Assembly (NCBI GenBank): GCA_019054805.1
Contig: JAHQIY010000023.1
Location: 930,001 to 994,000 of the forward strand
Length of the DNA: 64,000 nucleotides
Reading direction: 5' to 3'
Origin: Brachionus manjavacas
Lineage: Eukaryota; Rotifera; Eurotatoria; Ploima; Brachionidae
The notes under the pieces are model-generated. The model was not told the origin of the DNA. It made no database searches and saw nothing but the letters and a program-made list of their open reading frames with translations. Positions 52,155 to 64,000 of the stretch are shown here, piece after piece. The position numbers and the translations under genes are program-made. The stretch's first letter is position 1. Each line of letters opens with the position of its first letter.

Positions 52155-53760
52155 AACCCCTTTCCTTTTAAACTTTTTCCTCATCATTTAAATTGTTACC
52201 ATTAATTTAAAGGTCAAGATTGATTTTAACTTTTGTTTTTTTCTAAAAGATCATGCAACCTTATTTTTAGCTATTCATTTTTATTCTCAATATCTGGTGG
52301 CAGATAAAAAAGCTCGAGTAAGCCTGTGAAGGTAGCTCTATCAAATTTTATATTTTTCTTCTAGAATGCTTCAAACAAAAATGTTTATAATATAGAAAAA
52401 AAATCAAACTAGCTTAGAAACCATTTTATTTGATTTCCTGGTCAATAAATATTTAAAAAAAACTGGAAAAAAAACCATTTTGTTTATTGAAAATGGGCAT
52501 AAATTAAAAAAGAAATATCAAAGCTGCATTTAGTCTTAATTGAACATTTAAATCAGACAATGGAACAAAAATACTTCCCATTGAATAAATTTTGTTCGCT
52601 AAGTGCTGACCAAATTAAATAGAGGCATTTCTTAATTTACACCAAAATTGCTGCAGACATTACTTAAGACTCTCGAGTGGTGCGCTCAAAATTTGTTTCG
52701 AGTAAACAAAACAACTCAAGTGTTAAACGAATCGAAAAAATCGATTCGAAACTATAATTCTCAAGAAAACTAATTATTTTAATTAAATTTGTGACGATAA
52801 GCTCTCTTGAATGCGACTTGAAATCGATGAATCAATTAAAAGATTCAAATTTCAAAAATTGCAATTAAAAGCTCCAACAAATTTGAGCAAAATATCCCAG
52901 CCGTCGTTGATTTATGTATTTAATTAATAGCTTACCTGAAATTGGGGTTCTAACCATTGGCTAGTCTAATGGTCGTAAAATAAGCCATAAAAAAATTTAT
53001 AGCATATTATCTATTTACTTTATAGTTTTTACGAATATCTGTGAGCTACCGATTTGAAAGCGACTTGTGGTACAATAAAAAAAACAAGCAAAAAAATTTA
53101 ATTTCTTTACCCTGGCTATAAATTCATAAATTTTGTTCTATCTCTGTATCATTTTTTTTTGTTAAAAATTATTTGTGTATTGATAACGCAAAATCTTGTG
53201 ATCTTGTGATTTATTGCATATTTGGACAAGCATTCCAGAAGGGCTTTTTTGAATTTTAAATCAAGTTCGGCCAGTCTGGGGCTGACACAATCAGGAAAAA
53301 TGAGAATAAAGAATTATTTTTGATGCTTTTGAGTCTTCCGAGGATATTAATTTAAATAATCTGGTCAAAATATCTGAAAGTCGCTCATAAATATAATAAT
53401 AAACAAAGCTAAATATAAGCTCTAGGTTTAAACCTAAAATATAGTCATTATTTTACAAAAGTTAAATTTTTTTGTTATTTTAAAGATTCAACAAAGCTTA
53501 TTTTTTGGAATAAAAATCATTTTTCAATGTGATGAATCTCATATCCAAAATTTCCTTTTTCAATTAATGCCTTTGAAAAAAAAATCAAAATTTCTTGCGC
53601 TGAAAGAAGCGTCTTTAAAGTTTAGCTATTGAAATTTTTTTTTCAATTAAGAAATTAAATGGTCCTTTTGAATAAGAAAAATAAATAAAAGACTTCAATT
53701 TTTTTTGAATTTTTGAAACTGGTTCTGCTAGTTGTGACTAAATCAAGCTTCTGCTTATAT
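52155..53760. other. AT-rich non-coding DNA
   Basis: No gene recognised. Confidence 0.4.
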
Positions 53761-53761
53761 T

Positions 53762-53970
53762 ATTATTATTTATTTCAGTGAACGCCTTTAAGGCGATGTT
53801 AAAAAAAACCAAAAAAAATATACATCTATATTGCTATTATACTTCTAGTAAAATTATTGTTAATTAAATAAATTTTTTTTAATATCTTCAAAAAAATGAA
53901 TTGAACTCTTAAGAAAATTGTGTCTTGTTTGTCTTTGTTTTTAATATTTTTATTGATCATTTGCTCTTCT
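53762..53970 (-). mobile_element. LINE 3' terminus (CGCCTTAAAGGCG hairpin)
   Basis: The minus strand ends AACATCGCCTTAAAGGCGTT, CACTGAAATAAATAATAATA. The hairpin keeps the same CTTAAAG centre as the terminus at 31895 but has a different stem. Confidence 0.65.
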
Positions 53971-53984
53971 TTTTTAAAATCAAA

Positions 53985-54050
53985 TATTCCATTCCGTTCC
54001 AACCTCTCTGGGTATTACCCAAACTATATTCTGAATTAAAATAAAATAAT
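53985..54050 (+). mobile_element. LINE 3' end (TGGG stem-loop family)
   Basis: TTCCATTCCGTTCCAACCTC, TCTGGGTATTACCCAAACTA, TATT, then AATAAAATAA. A head-to-head neighbour of the minus-strand LINE end at 53762. Confidence 0.65.
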
Positions 54051-54054
54051 TTTT

Positions 54055-55745
54055 AAATAGCACACGTGAACGCAAGGTATTAGCTTAAAATTGAGCCACA
54101 ATTTTTTAAATTTATGAATGGAAAAATTATAAAATGAGCCCGGACCTGACAAACATAATTTTTTTTTTAAAACAATTAGAAATTCAAATTGAACGAAAAT
54201 TGGGAAACTTGAAGTCCATGATCATAATCAAATGATCAAAATTTAATTGACTAAAATCTTAATAAAAATGATAAAATAAGATTTTTTTAATTTTTTTAAA
54301 ATTAAACAAAAGATGTTTATTATTTTAATTAAAAAAAAACAAATCTTTTTTCCTCTAATTGACCTTTAATTGATTCTTCTAAAATCTTTATTTGAAAACC
54401 TTAAAGACAAATTAAAAATCGACGTTTAGGTATCTAAATTATGGCTCAAATAAACGCTTTAAATGATGTTTTAATATCAATTAATTTATATTACGGCGAA
54501 ACAATGTTAAATTTTGTATTGTAAAATTTCAAAATATTGATTAAGTATTCAATTTACTTCAAATAAAAATTGATATAATTTTCTATCTAATTATTGATTA
54601 AACAAATAATGCTTAATCAAGTTTAGTCATTTATTATTAAAAAATTGATAAAAAATACTTTTATATTTAAATCAAAAACTAAAAATTTTGATTTGAAATT
54701 TACATTTGATCATGAACTTCAATTTTTCCAAAAATTGTTTCTTTTTTGATAAATTAAAATTATAGATAATAAAAAGTATTAAAAAAATACAACACCATGG
54801 TCTTTTTTTACCTAAAATAATTTTCTAATGCTAAAAAAGACAAAACATAAAACATCAATAATATTTAAAATGATTGATTGATTAGATTTCCAAAAAAATG
54901 GCTTTAGGTCGTGTTGTAGTATTATTTTAAATATATTTTGTTATCTTTAATTTTTATTTATTTAAAAAGGAACAATTTTTGTTCAATTTGTAATTGAAAT
55001 TCACAACGCCAAAAACCCAAAATTAAAACAAAAAATTTGACCAAAATCTCAACAATCTAACGACCGCACATTTCGATGTTTGTGCTAATTTTAAAACCCA
55101 AAAAAATCGCTTTTTTAAATACCTAACGACTCAGGTAAAAAATCTGACTTTTAAAGTTATTTAGATTGCTGAATTCAGAAAAACAAAAAAATATATTATT
55201 TGACAACAATGGCTAAATTTAGATGCAGCATTGATAAAAAATAAAAAATGTTTAAAATTCTTATTTAAAAAAAAGTATAAAACTACACTTTTATTAATTT
55301 CTAAAAGGTCTCTTTAGGTTTAAACAAAAATTTCTAAACTAAAACAACCTGAAGAACAAAAACATCATCACAAATCATACAAAAATAAAGTGAAATTTAT
55401 TGAAATTTCTAGTACAATATCAAAGATTAACTTATCACTTGAACATTATTTTTTGTTCAAATTTTTCTAGGCAATTTTCATGCATTTGGATTTTCTTTAA
55501 TTACGGTGCGTTTCTTATCACAAAAAAATGAAAAAAATTCATAAATTCCGTCCATCAAATTGACCCAGTTCAACAATAGCTAGACATCCACACTTATTCA
55601 AATAAACGCTCGGAATTGTTTACCTAACAATTTCTCAACAATTAAATAGTGCTGGTACAAATTGTGACCCAGTTAAGCAATACTGAGTAATTTATTCCTA
55701 AGATATTCAAGACAAATGTTTCTGATGGCTAAAATTTTTCTTTAA
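54055..55745. other. AT-rich non-coding DNA
   Basis: Nothing recognised. Confidence 0.4.
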
Positions 55746-55767
55746 AAAAATGAACTAAAAAAAAATA

Positions 55768-56173
55768 AATTCATGCATTTTTTCAACGCGGAATAAGCGA
55801 ACCATATTTTGTACCTAGTGGTTTAGCGGTCAATCAGTATGTCAACCATGGAGAGTGTAATAAGAAACGACTTGAACCAATGATTGAAGAATATTATTAG
55901 CATCATCTGATTATACAGAATTATATGTTAGATAAAAATAAAAGGTATGTTGCCAAAGAAGTGAATCCAGCAAACTTACCAAAAGATTTTTGGGAAAATT
56001 TGAAAGCTAAAGTCTATGAGGGTGATTGGAAGGCCAAAAATCTAAAGCAACTCGAAAACAAAATTTGCACTTGCCTGAGCAATATGGACCCAAAGGTTGT
56101 ACAAGCCCATGCCAAGACTGTTCGCTCTAGGCTCGATATCATGCATCGTCATGGAGTTCAATACCTTAAGTGA
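55768..56173 (+). pseudogene. Tc1/mariner-type transposase C-terminal relic
   Basis: The frame reads GISEPYFVPSGLAVNQYVNH, CNKKRLEPMIEEYY-stop. After a missing segment (where the second catalytic aspartate should be) it goes on NKRYVAKEVNPANLPKDFWE, LKAKVYEGDWKAKNLKQLEN and MDPKVVQAHAKTVRSRLDIM. The pattern is the C-terminal DDE half of an IS630/Tc1-type transposase (usually P-IE-FWG-LK). The second half is an open 82-codon frame from ATG 55928, but it lacks the catalytic part. Terminal repeats not found. Confidence 0.8.
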
Positions 56174-56179
56174 TATTAT

Positions 56180-57520
56180 TTTTTAAAAATAGGAGGATTC
56201 AGTTATAATTAAAAAAAATTTAAATCCTTTTATAAATAAAAAAATTTTTATGATAAATTTAATTTTGTGCCATTTTTTATTCTACACCCGTTATATACAA
56301 GAGACATTGGTTAAAAATGAGCAGCTTGGCTAAAGGCTCTCTACAAAACTTCAGATGACTGGGATACTGACTCTCAGTATGCAGCCAAAAATGAAAGGCT
56401 CTTTGCAAAAGGTACGGTTTTGAGAATTCCATTCTCCAAAGAACCTTTATCAATGAAATGAGTTTAAAAAGATTTGAAGCCAATAGATGTTTCTACAAGG
56501 TGCAGAACTACAGGAATCTTGCTTTCACTAAACACATTACAAGCAGAAATCTTTATAGAAAATTAAAAAACTGAAATATTGATCAAAAATAGATGGACCA
56601 GGTTGATTCCAATTGAGCTAGCAAGCTATCAAAACGACTGTGATCTTATCGCTAAAATATTTATTAGAAATATATTTTAGCGAAACAACCCATATTTCTT
56701 CGAAAAGCTTTTGCTTTCGTTTAAAAAAAAATTGTTTTTACAAGATTAATCTAATAAAAAAAATTAAAAAATGTGTAAAAAAGTTAAATTTTTGAATTAT
56801 TTAAAATTATATAGAATTAAAAAATGAAGTGAATATAAGTAGAAATGAAAATTGACAGTTCTATTTACAGTTTGTGGAATTACTGGAATATTAAGTATTG
56901 TTTCTAAGACTGAAGGCTCAAACAGCAATGAGGAACTATCACTAGCTGATAAATGAAAAATGAATGCAGAAATGAACGCTTGTTACTTTAATCAAACGAA
57001 GACAACTAACACTATGGCTAAAAACCCTGAAGAGGTATACAATAAAAAAGAGAAAAATAAAAAAAGTAGCCTGATTGTTAGATTTCTTTGATTAATGCAC
57101 AATTCTTTTTTAAAAAATAAGAAAATTTTTTATACAATTTTCTCTTATTTGACGGTCAACTCTGGCCTCAGTGAAAAATAAATGAAAATAAAAATTTTAC
57201 AAACACAACAATGTCTAAATTTAAATTTTGCTACCGTTTACCCGGTTTTGAGAAATTCACTACATAAAAATAAAAGGAACAGAAAAAAATGTAAAATAAT
57301 TGAGTAACTTTTTTCCTAAAGGTCTAAACTTAGTTCTGTAGATGCAACATAGTGCGTCGCAACATAGTCAAAGTTGCATCAAATATCAAGGTCTGCTAAG
57401 TTTGCGGAATTTATCAGAAACTAAATTTCAACTTTTACAGTTGATGTTGCATTCACAGAACTAATTTTTTAGACTTTAAAAAAAAAAAGTTTTTTAATTT
57501 TTTACACTTTTAATTCTATT
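56180..57520. other. Non-coding DNA with possible eroded LINE
   Basis: 56300-56560 has some complexity (TGACTGGGATACTGACTCTC, GAACCTTTATCAATGAAATG) suggestive of old LINE sequence, but no frame holds. Confidence 0.3.
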
Positions 57521-57522
57521 CT

Positions 57523-57761
57523 TATTCCCTCGCTTGATTATACTGCACCACAAGCTAAGCCACGCCAAAGAACATCTGGTCCATGCTTTATCATTTCACA
57601 TGTATTGAATAAATCCAATTAATAAAAATAATTTTTTTCTTAATTTTTGGTGCTACACCAAATGCAAAATAAAACCAAAAAAATTTTAACTTTTAAAGCA
57701 TGGGCCAGATGTACTTTGGCTTGGCTTAGCTTGTGGTGCAGCATGATCAAACAAGGGAATA
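57523..57761. repeat. Foldback element, 68-bp arms at 61/68 identity
   Basis: Arms 57523-57590 and 57694-57761 are inverted copies (shared GGCTTAGCTTGTGGTGCAG) around a 103-bp A/T-rich centre. A direct repeat of the right flank (AGAACATTT(C/T)AAATTTAAAA) recurs near 57920, so related pieces extend to about 57955. Confidence 0.85.
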
Positions 57762-57959
57762 GAGAACATTTCAAATTTAAAATAAAAATTAAATTTTTTT
57801 GTTCTTCTAAAATCAAGTCTTGATGACGCATTAAAATCAGAATTAAATAGAATACTAAAAGACCATGCGTTCATAGTCCAAAAGCATGTCATAGCTTGTA
57901 ATAAAACAAGGGAGTAAAGAACATTTTAAATTTAAAATAAAAATTAAAAAAAACTAACA

Positions 57960-60900
57960 AGTAGAACATTTAGGTCTTTTTAAAATGGATCTGATTTTCG
58001 GAAAATGATAAATAGAATGTCGAAAAAGCATAGTATTATAAATCAAATTGGTGAAAAGCGGCAGCAGCCTAACGATGGTCTTAAGCAGTCTGCTTAAATT
58101 CAAACGAGTTCTTAAAGAGTATTTAAGTTTTAACGCGTTTAAGAAAAGACTAAAAGGTTTCACTAAAAGAAGCGCAATTGATTAACAATTCGCCTAGCCT
58201 GAGAACTAAAACTAGAGGCTCTTGAAATAGCTCGGCATTCAAACTTGATCCACTAAATCATATGCTTTTGTTTCTACTTCTAATCGAAATCGCAAATATA
58301 CTAAATCGAGTGAGTGCGAGGCCTCAACTCGTTTATCTGCACATACCTTTCGACACTATAAAAAAAAATCCTATCTTAAAGATCAATTTGTTTACGACTG
58401 GCTATTTTATGGTTATTAGTGGCCAAATGTTGGATTAAGAGTCCATAAAACATTTCAAATGCCGGCCAGTGTTTTTCATCTGTTTAAAGGTGAACTCCAA
58501 ATAGCTGAATAAGCAATTACTATCCGTTCAAATATCGATTGTTTATTGCCTTTTTTATCATAGTACTTCATCGATGAGATAGAAGAAAATACCAACTTAA
58601 AGTGTTAAATAAGTACTTAGAACAAATATCGTTTCGCTTACGCTATTGTGTCTAGATCCAATATGTTTCGAAGCTCTTTTTTTTAACCAAATAATCGAAA
58701 TTGGCCCGCAGCGTTTACTATGATATTATCAAAATACGGCCCGAGCTCACGGCTCCACTGTATCTACAATTTCGAATGGCTCTATTAGATTAGTTTGGAA
58801 TCGACTGCATGATAATCTGCAATTAGATTAATTGTCTAGTCAAACAATTTTTATACAAAGCGACGAATTTTTTTATCTAAAAAACAAACTGAATTTAGAT
58901 CCTGTGTGTGTTTGAAACGAATCGCCAGGATACCAAGCCAGACGAGCACATAAATTATTTATGATAAAAAAAAATTTTTTTTTTTGATTTAATTTGAGAG
59001 ATTTGAAATTTATTAAAACTGGTTGTGAGAAACCAACAAAAAAATTCTGTCTTAAATTATCTGGCAAAAGCATTTGAGTGGCATCTTAAAGCTATAAAAA
59101 TAAGAAAAAAAAGTTGACTTTGTTTTAGAATGGCCAGTGGCGGAGCTACGCTATGGCGATCGCCACACCATCTTTTGAGGTGTTGTGGCGCCGAAATTTA
59201 AAATTGTTAAAAATTTGTCTTAATCTCTCCTTTTTTTCAGCCAACTATAGAAAAAATAAAAAAAAATATACAAACAAAAACCTTCATTTATTTGATACTT
59301 TGAAAATCCAAATATTCATGTTCATGTGTACTTAAAAAAATTATTTATTCAATAATTAATTAAAAATTTTTATTTTTTAAAGCAAAAAGTTTTTTTTTTA
59401 AATTCGCCTTTTTCTTGTCTAAAAAATTATCTGTTTTCTTAATATTTTTTTTTTCATTAACTTGACTGCTATTAAATAAAGTAAATTTCAAATGCCGAGG
59501 CAGAGAGAACTTTTTCTGCTTTATAAAGAATAAAAAATTGTCTCCGAAGCAGGACAGGTCAAGAAAGATTAAACGAAATAAGACAATTTAAATAAAATCA
59601 CAAAATTGTTAATATTTTTGCTAGGCAAAAGAATAGAAGACTTAAATTTTTTAAAATTTTATTTAATTTTGTTCAATTAGTTAAATTTTTCCAATGAATT
59701 AAATTTTTTGCTCTACTATGTTTTGAATTTTGTAAAAAAGTAACATTTTTTTAAAAGACAGATTTTTAAATTAAATTACTTTCACCAATGCTATTCCTCT
59801 TCTTTTGTCTTGAATTACGCCACACCATTTTCAACTTTCTGGCGCTGCCACCGAGAATGGCCCGGACTAAATTTCAGATAGCCTCTTGCATCAAATTCTA
59901 ATTCTATTTATTCACAAAATATTGATTTAGTTAAAAGTTATCTTCTAATCTGCTAAAATTTTCATCCGATTCGGGACACATAGGCAAAAAAGTTTGACTA
60001 ATTTTCATATACAAGGACAAGAAAGAAACGATGGAAAAGAGTACTTAATCTCCCTAAGATATTTGAGAAATGATTGTCAAACTTGTATATGAAATCGTAA
60101 ATTCTGATATTTTGCTCACTGATCACTCTCTGAGGCTGCAATACTCGTTGTACTTTCTTTAGGAGGTGGACAAGGAATATTGAGATGCAATGGTATGGTC
60201 AATGTCTTAAGTCGTTGTACATGCAAAAATCTAGAGTAAAATGTAATTCAAGGTGTCATGGTTCAAACAACTCTTTAAAAAAAAATTGAATTAGGTTTAT
60301 CTTAATTTACGTCAGTATTAAGCAGAGTGATCACACGTCACAAGACTCACAAGTCTTAAGACAAGTCCAAGTCAAGACTTTTTTTTAAATTAAAAATCTT
60401 TGGCTCAGACTTTTGAAAAAAAAATTTAAAGCTTTAATTTAAGCCGCCAGAAAATGATCATGTGGCCGGACTTAAAAAAAAATTCAATATATTACGTAAA
60501 AATAAAATATTTAGTAAAATAGTGAAATTTTAATTTTACGTTAAGTATGGTAAATTTAGAAATTTACGTTTTATCAAAATCTATTTTCAGACTCTTACAC
60601 GTCATCATTCTTCCGCAGGCTTATAATATAAATTTAGAAAAAAATGAAATAAATTCTAATATTATTTATAATTAAATGAAATTTTCCTTTTTGCTCAAAT
60701 AAATTCGATTTTATTATTAAAAATCATTTATAGCAGTATCTGATGCTAGATAAAAAAGAGAATATGTTTTTTGAACATCTTTTTTATTTAAAATAAATTC
60801 AATTATTACTATTTATTGAGAATTTTAGTCACAAAGAAACTGAGTTGTTTAAAAGTCCCAAAAAAAGTCCGAGGCCAAATTTTTTTTAAATTAAATTTGC

Positions 60901-61025
60901 TAGATCAGGCTTCATAAAAAAATTTTATACTCTTGGGTTGTCTAATGCAATAGATTTACCAAATATCAGAATTTTCTTGCAATTTTAGCATAAACATCTT
61001 CACAATATTCAAAATTTCAAAGCCT
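57960..61025. other. Non-coding region
   Basis: 57960-58860 is of moderate complexity, with a possible LINE C-terminal remnant near 58098-58160 (FKRVLKEYLSFNAFKKRL). 60160-60290 contains a Cys-rich broken frame, described among the findings. The rest is AT-rich. No host gene recognised. Confidence 0.35.
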
Positions 61026-61031
61026 GGACTT

Positions 61032-61172
61032 GGCAAGTTTTTTTTCTATTTAACTTTTTTGAAATTTTGAAATTACGTTGTTTCATTAAAACTCAATACT
61101 TAAGCATGTTAAAATTTGAAATATAATTACGCAATTATTTTTAGAGATGTCAAATAGAAAAAAAAACTTGCC
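61032..61172 (+). mobile_element. MITE, full-length copy, TSD ACTT
   Basis: The termini GGCAAGTTTTTTTTCTATTT and AAATAGAAAAAAAAACTTGCC are inverted repeats. ACTT flanks it at 61028-61031 and 61173-61176. Length 141 bp; the body is very similar to the copy at 42564-42713. Confidence 0.9.
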
Positions 61173-61179
61173 ACTTGGA

Positions 61180-63120
61180 CTTTTAAACAACTCTGCAAAG
61201 AAAATTAAAAAAATAAAATTGATAAATTTTAATTATTTACAGTAAGATGCACCTAACTATGTGTCAAATGGGAGCCGTCACTTAAAAAACATCGAAAAGT
61301 AGATTAGCTCTTTATCCTCTATTATTGTTAATTAATAATAAAAATAATAATAAACGAACTCTAAAACCAGACAGTTCAGCCAAATTGAACTTTTCAATTG
61401 AGTTCGAAAATAAAATAAAGATAGGAACATTTTCAAATTTTTTGAATTAAAAAAAAAATTTAATCTAAAAAAATATCTATAACCTCTTGATCATTGTTTA
61501 TTTGGTATCGAGAAAAGAAAAAAATTCATTCTTAAAATAAAACAATCTCTTTTTTAAATAATGAAAATAAATAGTTTGAAGTGTTTATCTAAACTTTTAA
61601 ATATTAAAATAAAGTCCTTATTAAATTATTTGAAAAAAAAAGAAGTTATAATAATTCTTCAAGAGCTTATCGATTTCTTCAGATTTTCCAAGCTAAATAA
61701 TAGGAATTTTATGAATAGCGGACAACAAAACACAAAATTAATTATTAAAATTTAATCTCTTTTATGTTACTATTTGGTTTATCCAACTTTTTAGAATTTT
61801 TTTTTCTTAATTCAACAAAAAATTAGAAAACCTATTTTAAATTTCAAATACTCAAAGTTAATCAATAGAATTATTAGACCTGCTTTCATAATTAACTAGC
61901 TAAAAACAAAGATCGCGAGAGTTTTAATTTATTTGGCAAAATTAAAAAAAAAAAGAGAATATTAAATAATTGCGTAATTGCGTACAATATTGCCTCAATT
62001 TTGTCGCTAACTACAATTTAAAAATCTCAATTAAATATTAATAAAAAATGTCTGAATAAATTGCTGGCAATAATTCATACTTTTTTTATCGGGATCTTTT
62101 TGAATGTACTCTGATGTAGTAGTCGAAGAAAGCGGATGAAGAAAAAAACGCAAAATTACTCAACAAAAAAGAAGCATTTAGGAAGAATACTAAATAGAGC
62201 ATTGCTCGCAGCAAGTCGCCAGACACAAACACATCGGTCTATAGGGGCGATAGCCAAATCACTCTTATTTATTCGATTTAATTATTTCTTGTTTATTTTG
62301 ATAAATATGTTGAATCCGTACTAAAGGAAAAAGCTCTATAGCATTTTGTTTTTTAATTAATCAAAAAAATATACAAAACATGAAATTTCATCAATGAGAA
62401 ACACCACCACCACCACCACCACCAACACACACAAAAGATGAAAAATAAATTAGTTCTTGTATTGAAATTAATTAATTAAAAAAATATGTACAAAAAAGCA
62501 GAGGATTTCTTTTTCCTAATAAAAAGCACACTTATAAAGCTAAGTAGGCATGCGAAATATTTGGCCAGGAATGGTTCTTTTCTCTTTTCTGAAGAGCCTC
62601 AAGTATTTGATCCAAAAAATGACTCTTTTTCAATTCACTCCATTTTAAGCGTAGATTTCAACAAACTATTTATTTAGTATTAAAAATCCGATTATCCCCT
62701 GCTGCCGAAATAAAATTCTATTGTTTGTCTCCAATTCGAGACCCACAAAGCTCACTTAAATTTTCACCCTCGAATATTTTCTCCGCAAATCGATAAATAC
62801 AACAAATCGAAAATTATATATCGTATTTCTAATTAAATATTTGTCGATTGATTAGATTTCGAAGCCTACTTTTTAAATCTCGTTTTCAAACAAACTAAGA
62901 ATGTCTGTTATCCGTAAAGGAAATACTAATGGCTCTTGGACGCTCTCATTTTAGTCAGAAATCAACTGCCCATACTTGAATTAAATCAAGTCAATTCCAA
63001 GCTTCAGTTGCCAAATTTATTCTTTTAACCATGGATGTCACTCTTTTATATTTTAATTACGCAATGCTTCAAATGTGTTAAATAGTAAAAAATTTTGACT
63101 TTTAAATATTTTATATCTAT
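61180..63120. other. AT-rich non-coding DNA, (CCA)n microsatellite at 62401-62424
   Basis: CACCACCACCACCACCACCA is followed by ACACACAC. A 63-codon frame at 62486-62677 (KAEDFFFLIKSTLIKLSRHA) has no recognisable domain and is probably chance. Confidence 0.5.
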
Positions 63121-63129
63121 AAATAAAGC

Positions 63130-63961
63130 AAATTTAATTGAATAGAAATAAAACAAACACTAATTTTTGCAGATGATTTGGCTCCATTTTTTATTTTGAA
63201 AAAAAAAAGGAAATCTTGAAAACATGGTAAATAAGTACCCAAAAGAAATCGAAAGATGGCTCTTCAAATGGAAAATTAAAATTTCTATTCAAAAGTCATG
63301 TTACATGATCTTTGAGAAAAAAACTAAAAATGAGCAAAAAGTTAAATTCTTAAAGGCATCACATTGGACTCAAAACTTCCTTTTGGTATAATGGTAGATG
63401 AATTAAAAGAGCGCTGTAATTCAAGGCTTAATATAATAAAATATCTCTCAAATAAAAAGTGGGGTCTAAAACCAAAGACATTAGGTAATCATAACAAATC
63501 CCTGATAGGATCAAACTTGGATTATTCTTTTCTTTGTTTAAATTCATTCTCAGAAACTAACATCAAAAAAATACAAGTTATTCAAAATTCATCAGTTCGA
63601 TCTATTTTGAAGCTGAAATATTAAAACCCCTCCAACATGGTGCATCATGAGACTTTTAATAAACTTAAATTACTAACAGTCTCAAATCGACTTTGTGAGT
63701 TGAGTGAGACATTGATCGTCAAACTAGTGGGAGAATATAGAGGAGGTTTCGGATCAAGATATATCGAAATCCATTGAGTAATTGCTACCTAACAATTTCT
63801 TCCTTTTTTCCTGAGCCATCAAGTATTTAAACATGTCAAACCTCTAGCTATTTCAACTTGTCGTTTTTAATTTTACTTCTCACTTTTTTATTTTATATAT
63901 TTTTAATCTGAAGGAGCATTAGCTCGGTACAGAATTACAAATAAATAAATAGAATAAATAA
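63130..63961 (+). mobile_element. LINE fragment with FADD remnant and complete 3' end
   Basis: Pieces in order: TLIFADDLAPFFI, KEIERWLFKWKIKISIQKSC, DELKERCNSRLNIIKYLSNK, INKSLIGS-like NKSLIGSNLDYSFLCLNSF and IKKIQVIQNSSVRSILKLKY, then the 3' tail. The end reads TCTGAAGGAGCATTAGCTCG, GTACAGAATTACAAATAAAT. Same family as 8293-9725, which it matches block by block. Frameshifts near 63210 and 63350. Confidence 0.85.
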
Positions 63962-64000
63962 GGTGTTTAGACACGAGGTATTTCAGGATTTGACATTGGT

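Noticed and set aside
61561-61755. 64-codon ORF
   Set aside because: Ile/Lys/Asn-rich, in A/T-rich DNA, no domain; expected by chance at this composition.
62401-62430. CRISPR-like short repeat array
   Set aside because: It is a (CCA)n microsatellite with no spacers; the genome is eukaryotic.
62486-62677. 63-codon ORF with somewhat mixed composition
   Set aside because: No recognisable domain, splice site or homologue, so not called as a gene.

Overview
This is an AT-rich eukaryotic window (GC roughly a quarter by eye) from a metazoan. Three conserved animal genes are recognisable, all on the minus strand: importin-5 (IPO5/RanBP5), the dsRNA helicase DHX9/maleless, and the axon-guidance receptor Roundabout (Robo). 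The spliceosomal introns have GTAAAT/GTAAGA-type donors. Low GC, few introns in the large genes and many short, decayed non-LTR (LINE) copies ending in (TAAA)n would suit a small invertebrate such as a monogonont rotifer. That placement is a guess; only 'animal' is firm.

Layout. 1-417: probable last intron of IPO5, with a decameric tandem repeat. 454-3654: the main IPO5 exon; its final short exon lies outside the window. 3.7-11.2 kb: intergenic DNA holding a nested transposon cluster, a plus-strand LINE broken by a minus-strand LINE and by a tRNA-derived SINE with a 13-bp target duplication, and a long inverted repeat. 11.27-22.73 kb: the DHX9/MLE gene, reconstructed here as five exons (22726-22286, 22239-22053, 18741-18605, 18426-18193, 13929-11275) giving about 1217 aa in one continuous frame. 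Its two large introns carry a decayed Tc1-like element, LINE pieces, a MULE (Mutator-like) transposase relic interrupted by a LINE 3' end between 56-bp direct repeats, foldback elements, and a 79-bp near-identical copy of part of exon 2. 22.8-35.2 kb: LINE fragments of several families, a deleted pogo/Tigger-like element with its ends and TA duplication intact, a perfect 21-bp-stem hairpin and one possible small secreted-protein ORF. 35.2-38.9 kb: an uninterrupted robo coding region with all eight extracellular domains, the membrane segment and CC0/CC1-like tail motifs. 38.9-64 kb: about 25 kb with no recognisable host gene, made of AT-rich unique sequence, LINE ends, a MITE family with 4-bp target duplications, a mariner fragment, a foldback, and a LINE copy at the right edge.

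The three host genes do not form an operon or pathway: one imports proteins into the nucleus, one unwinds nuclear RNA, and one senses Slit at the cell surface. The main new material is in the repeats. Several LINE families share a short 3' stem-loop with changing sequence followed by (TAAA)n. There is a MITE family and a SINE that I do not recognise, and an intron of a conserved helicase gene holds a partial copy of its own dsRNA-binding-domain exon. I saw no CRISPR, rRNA, functional tRNA gene or prokaryotic system.
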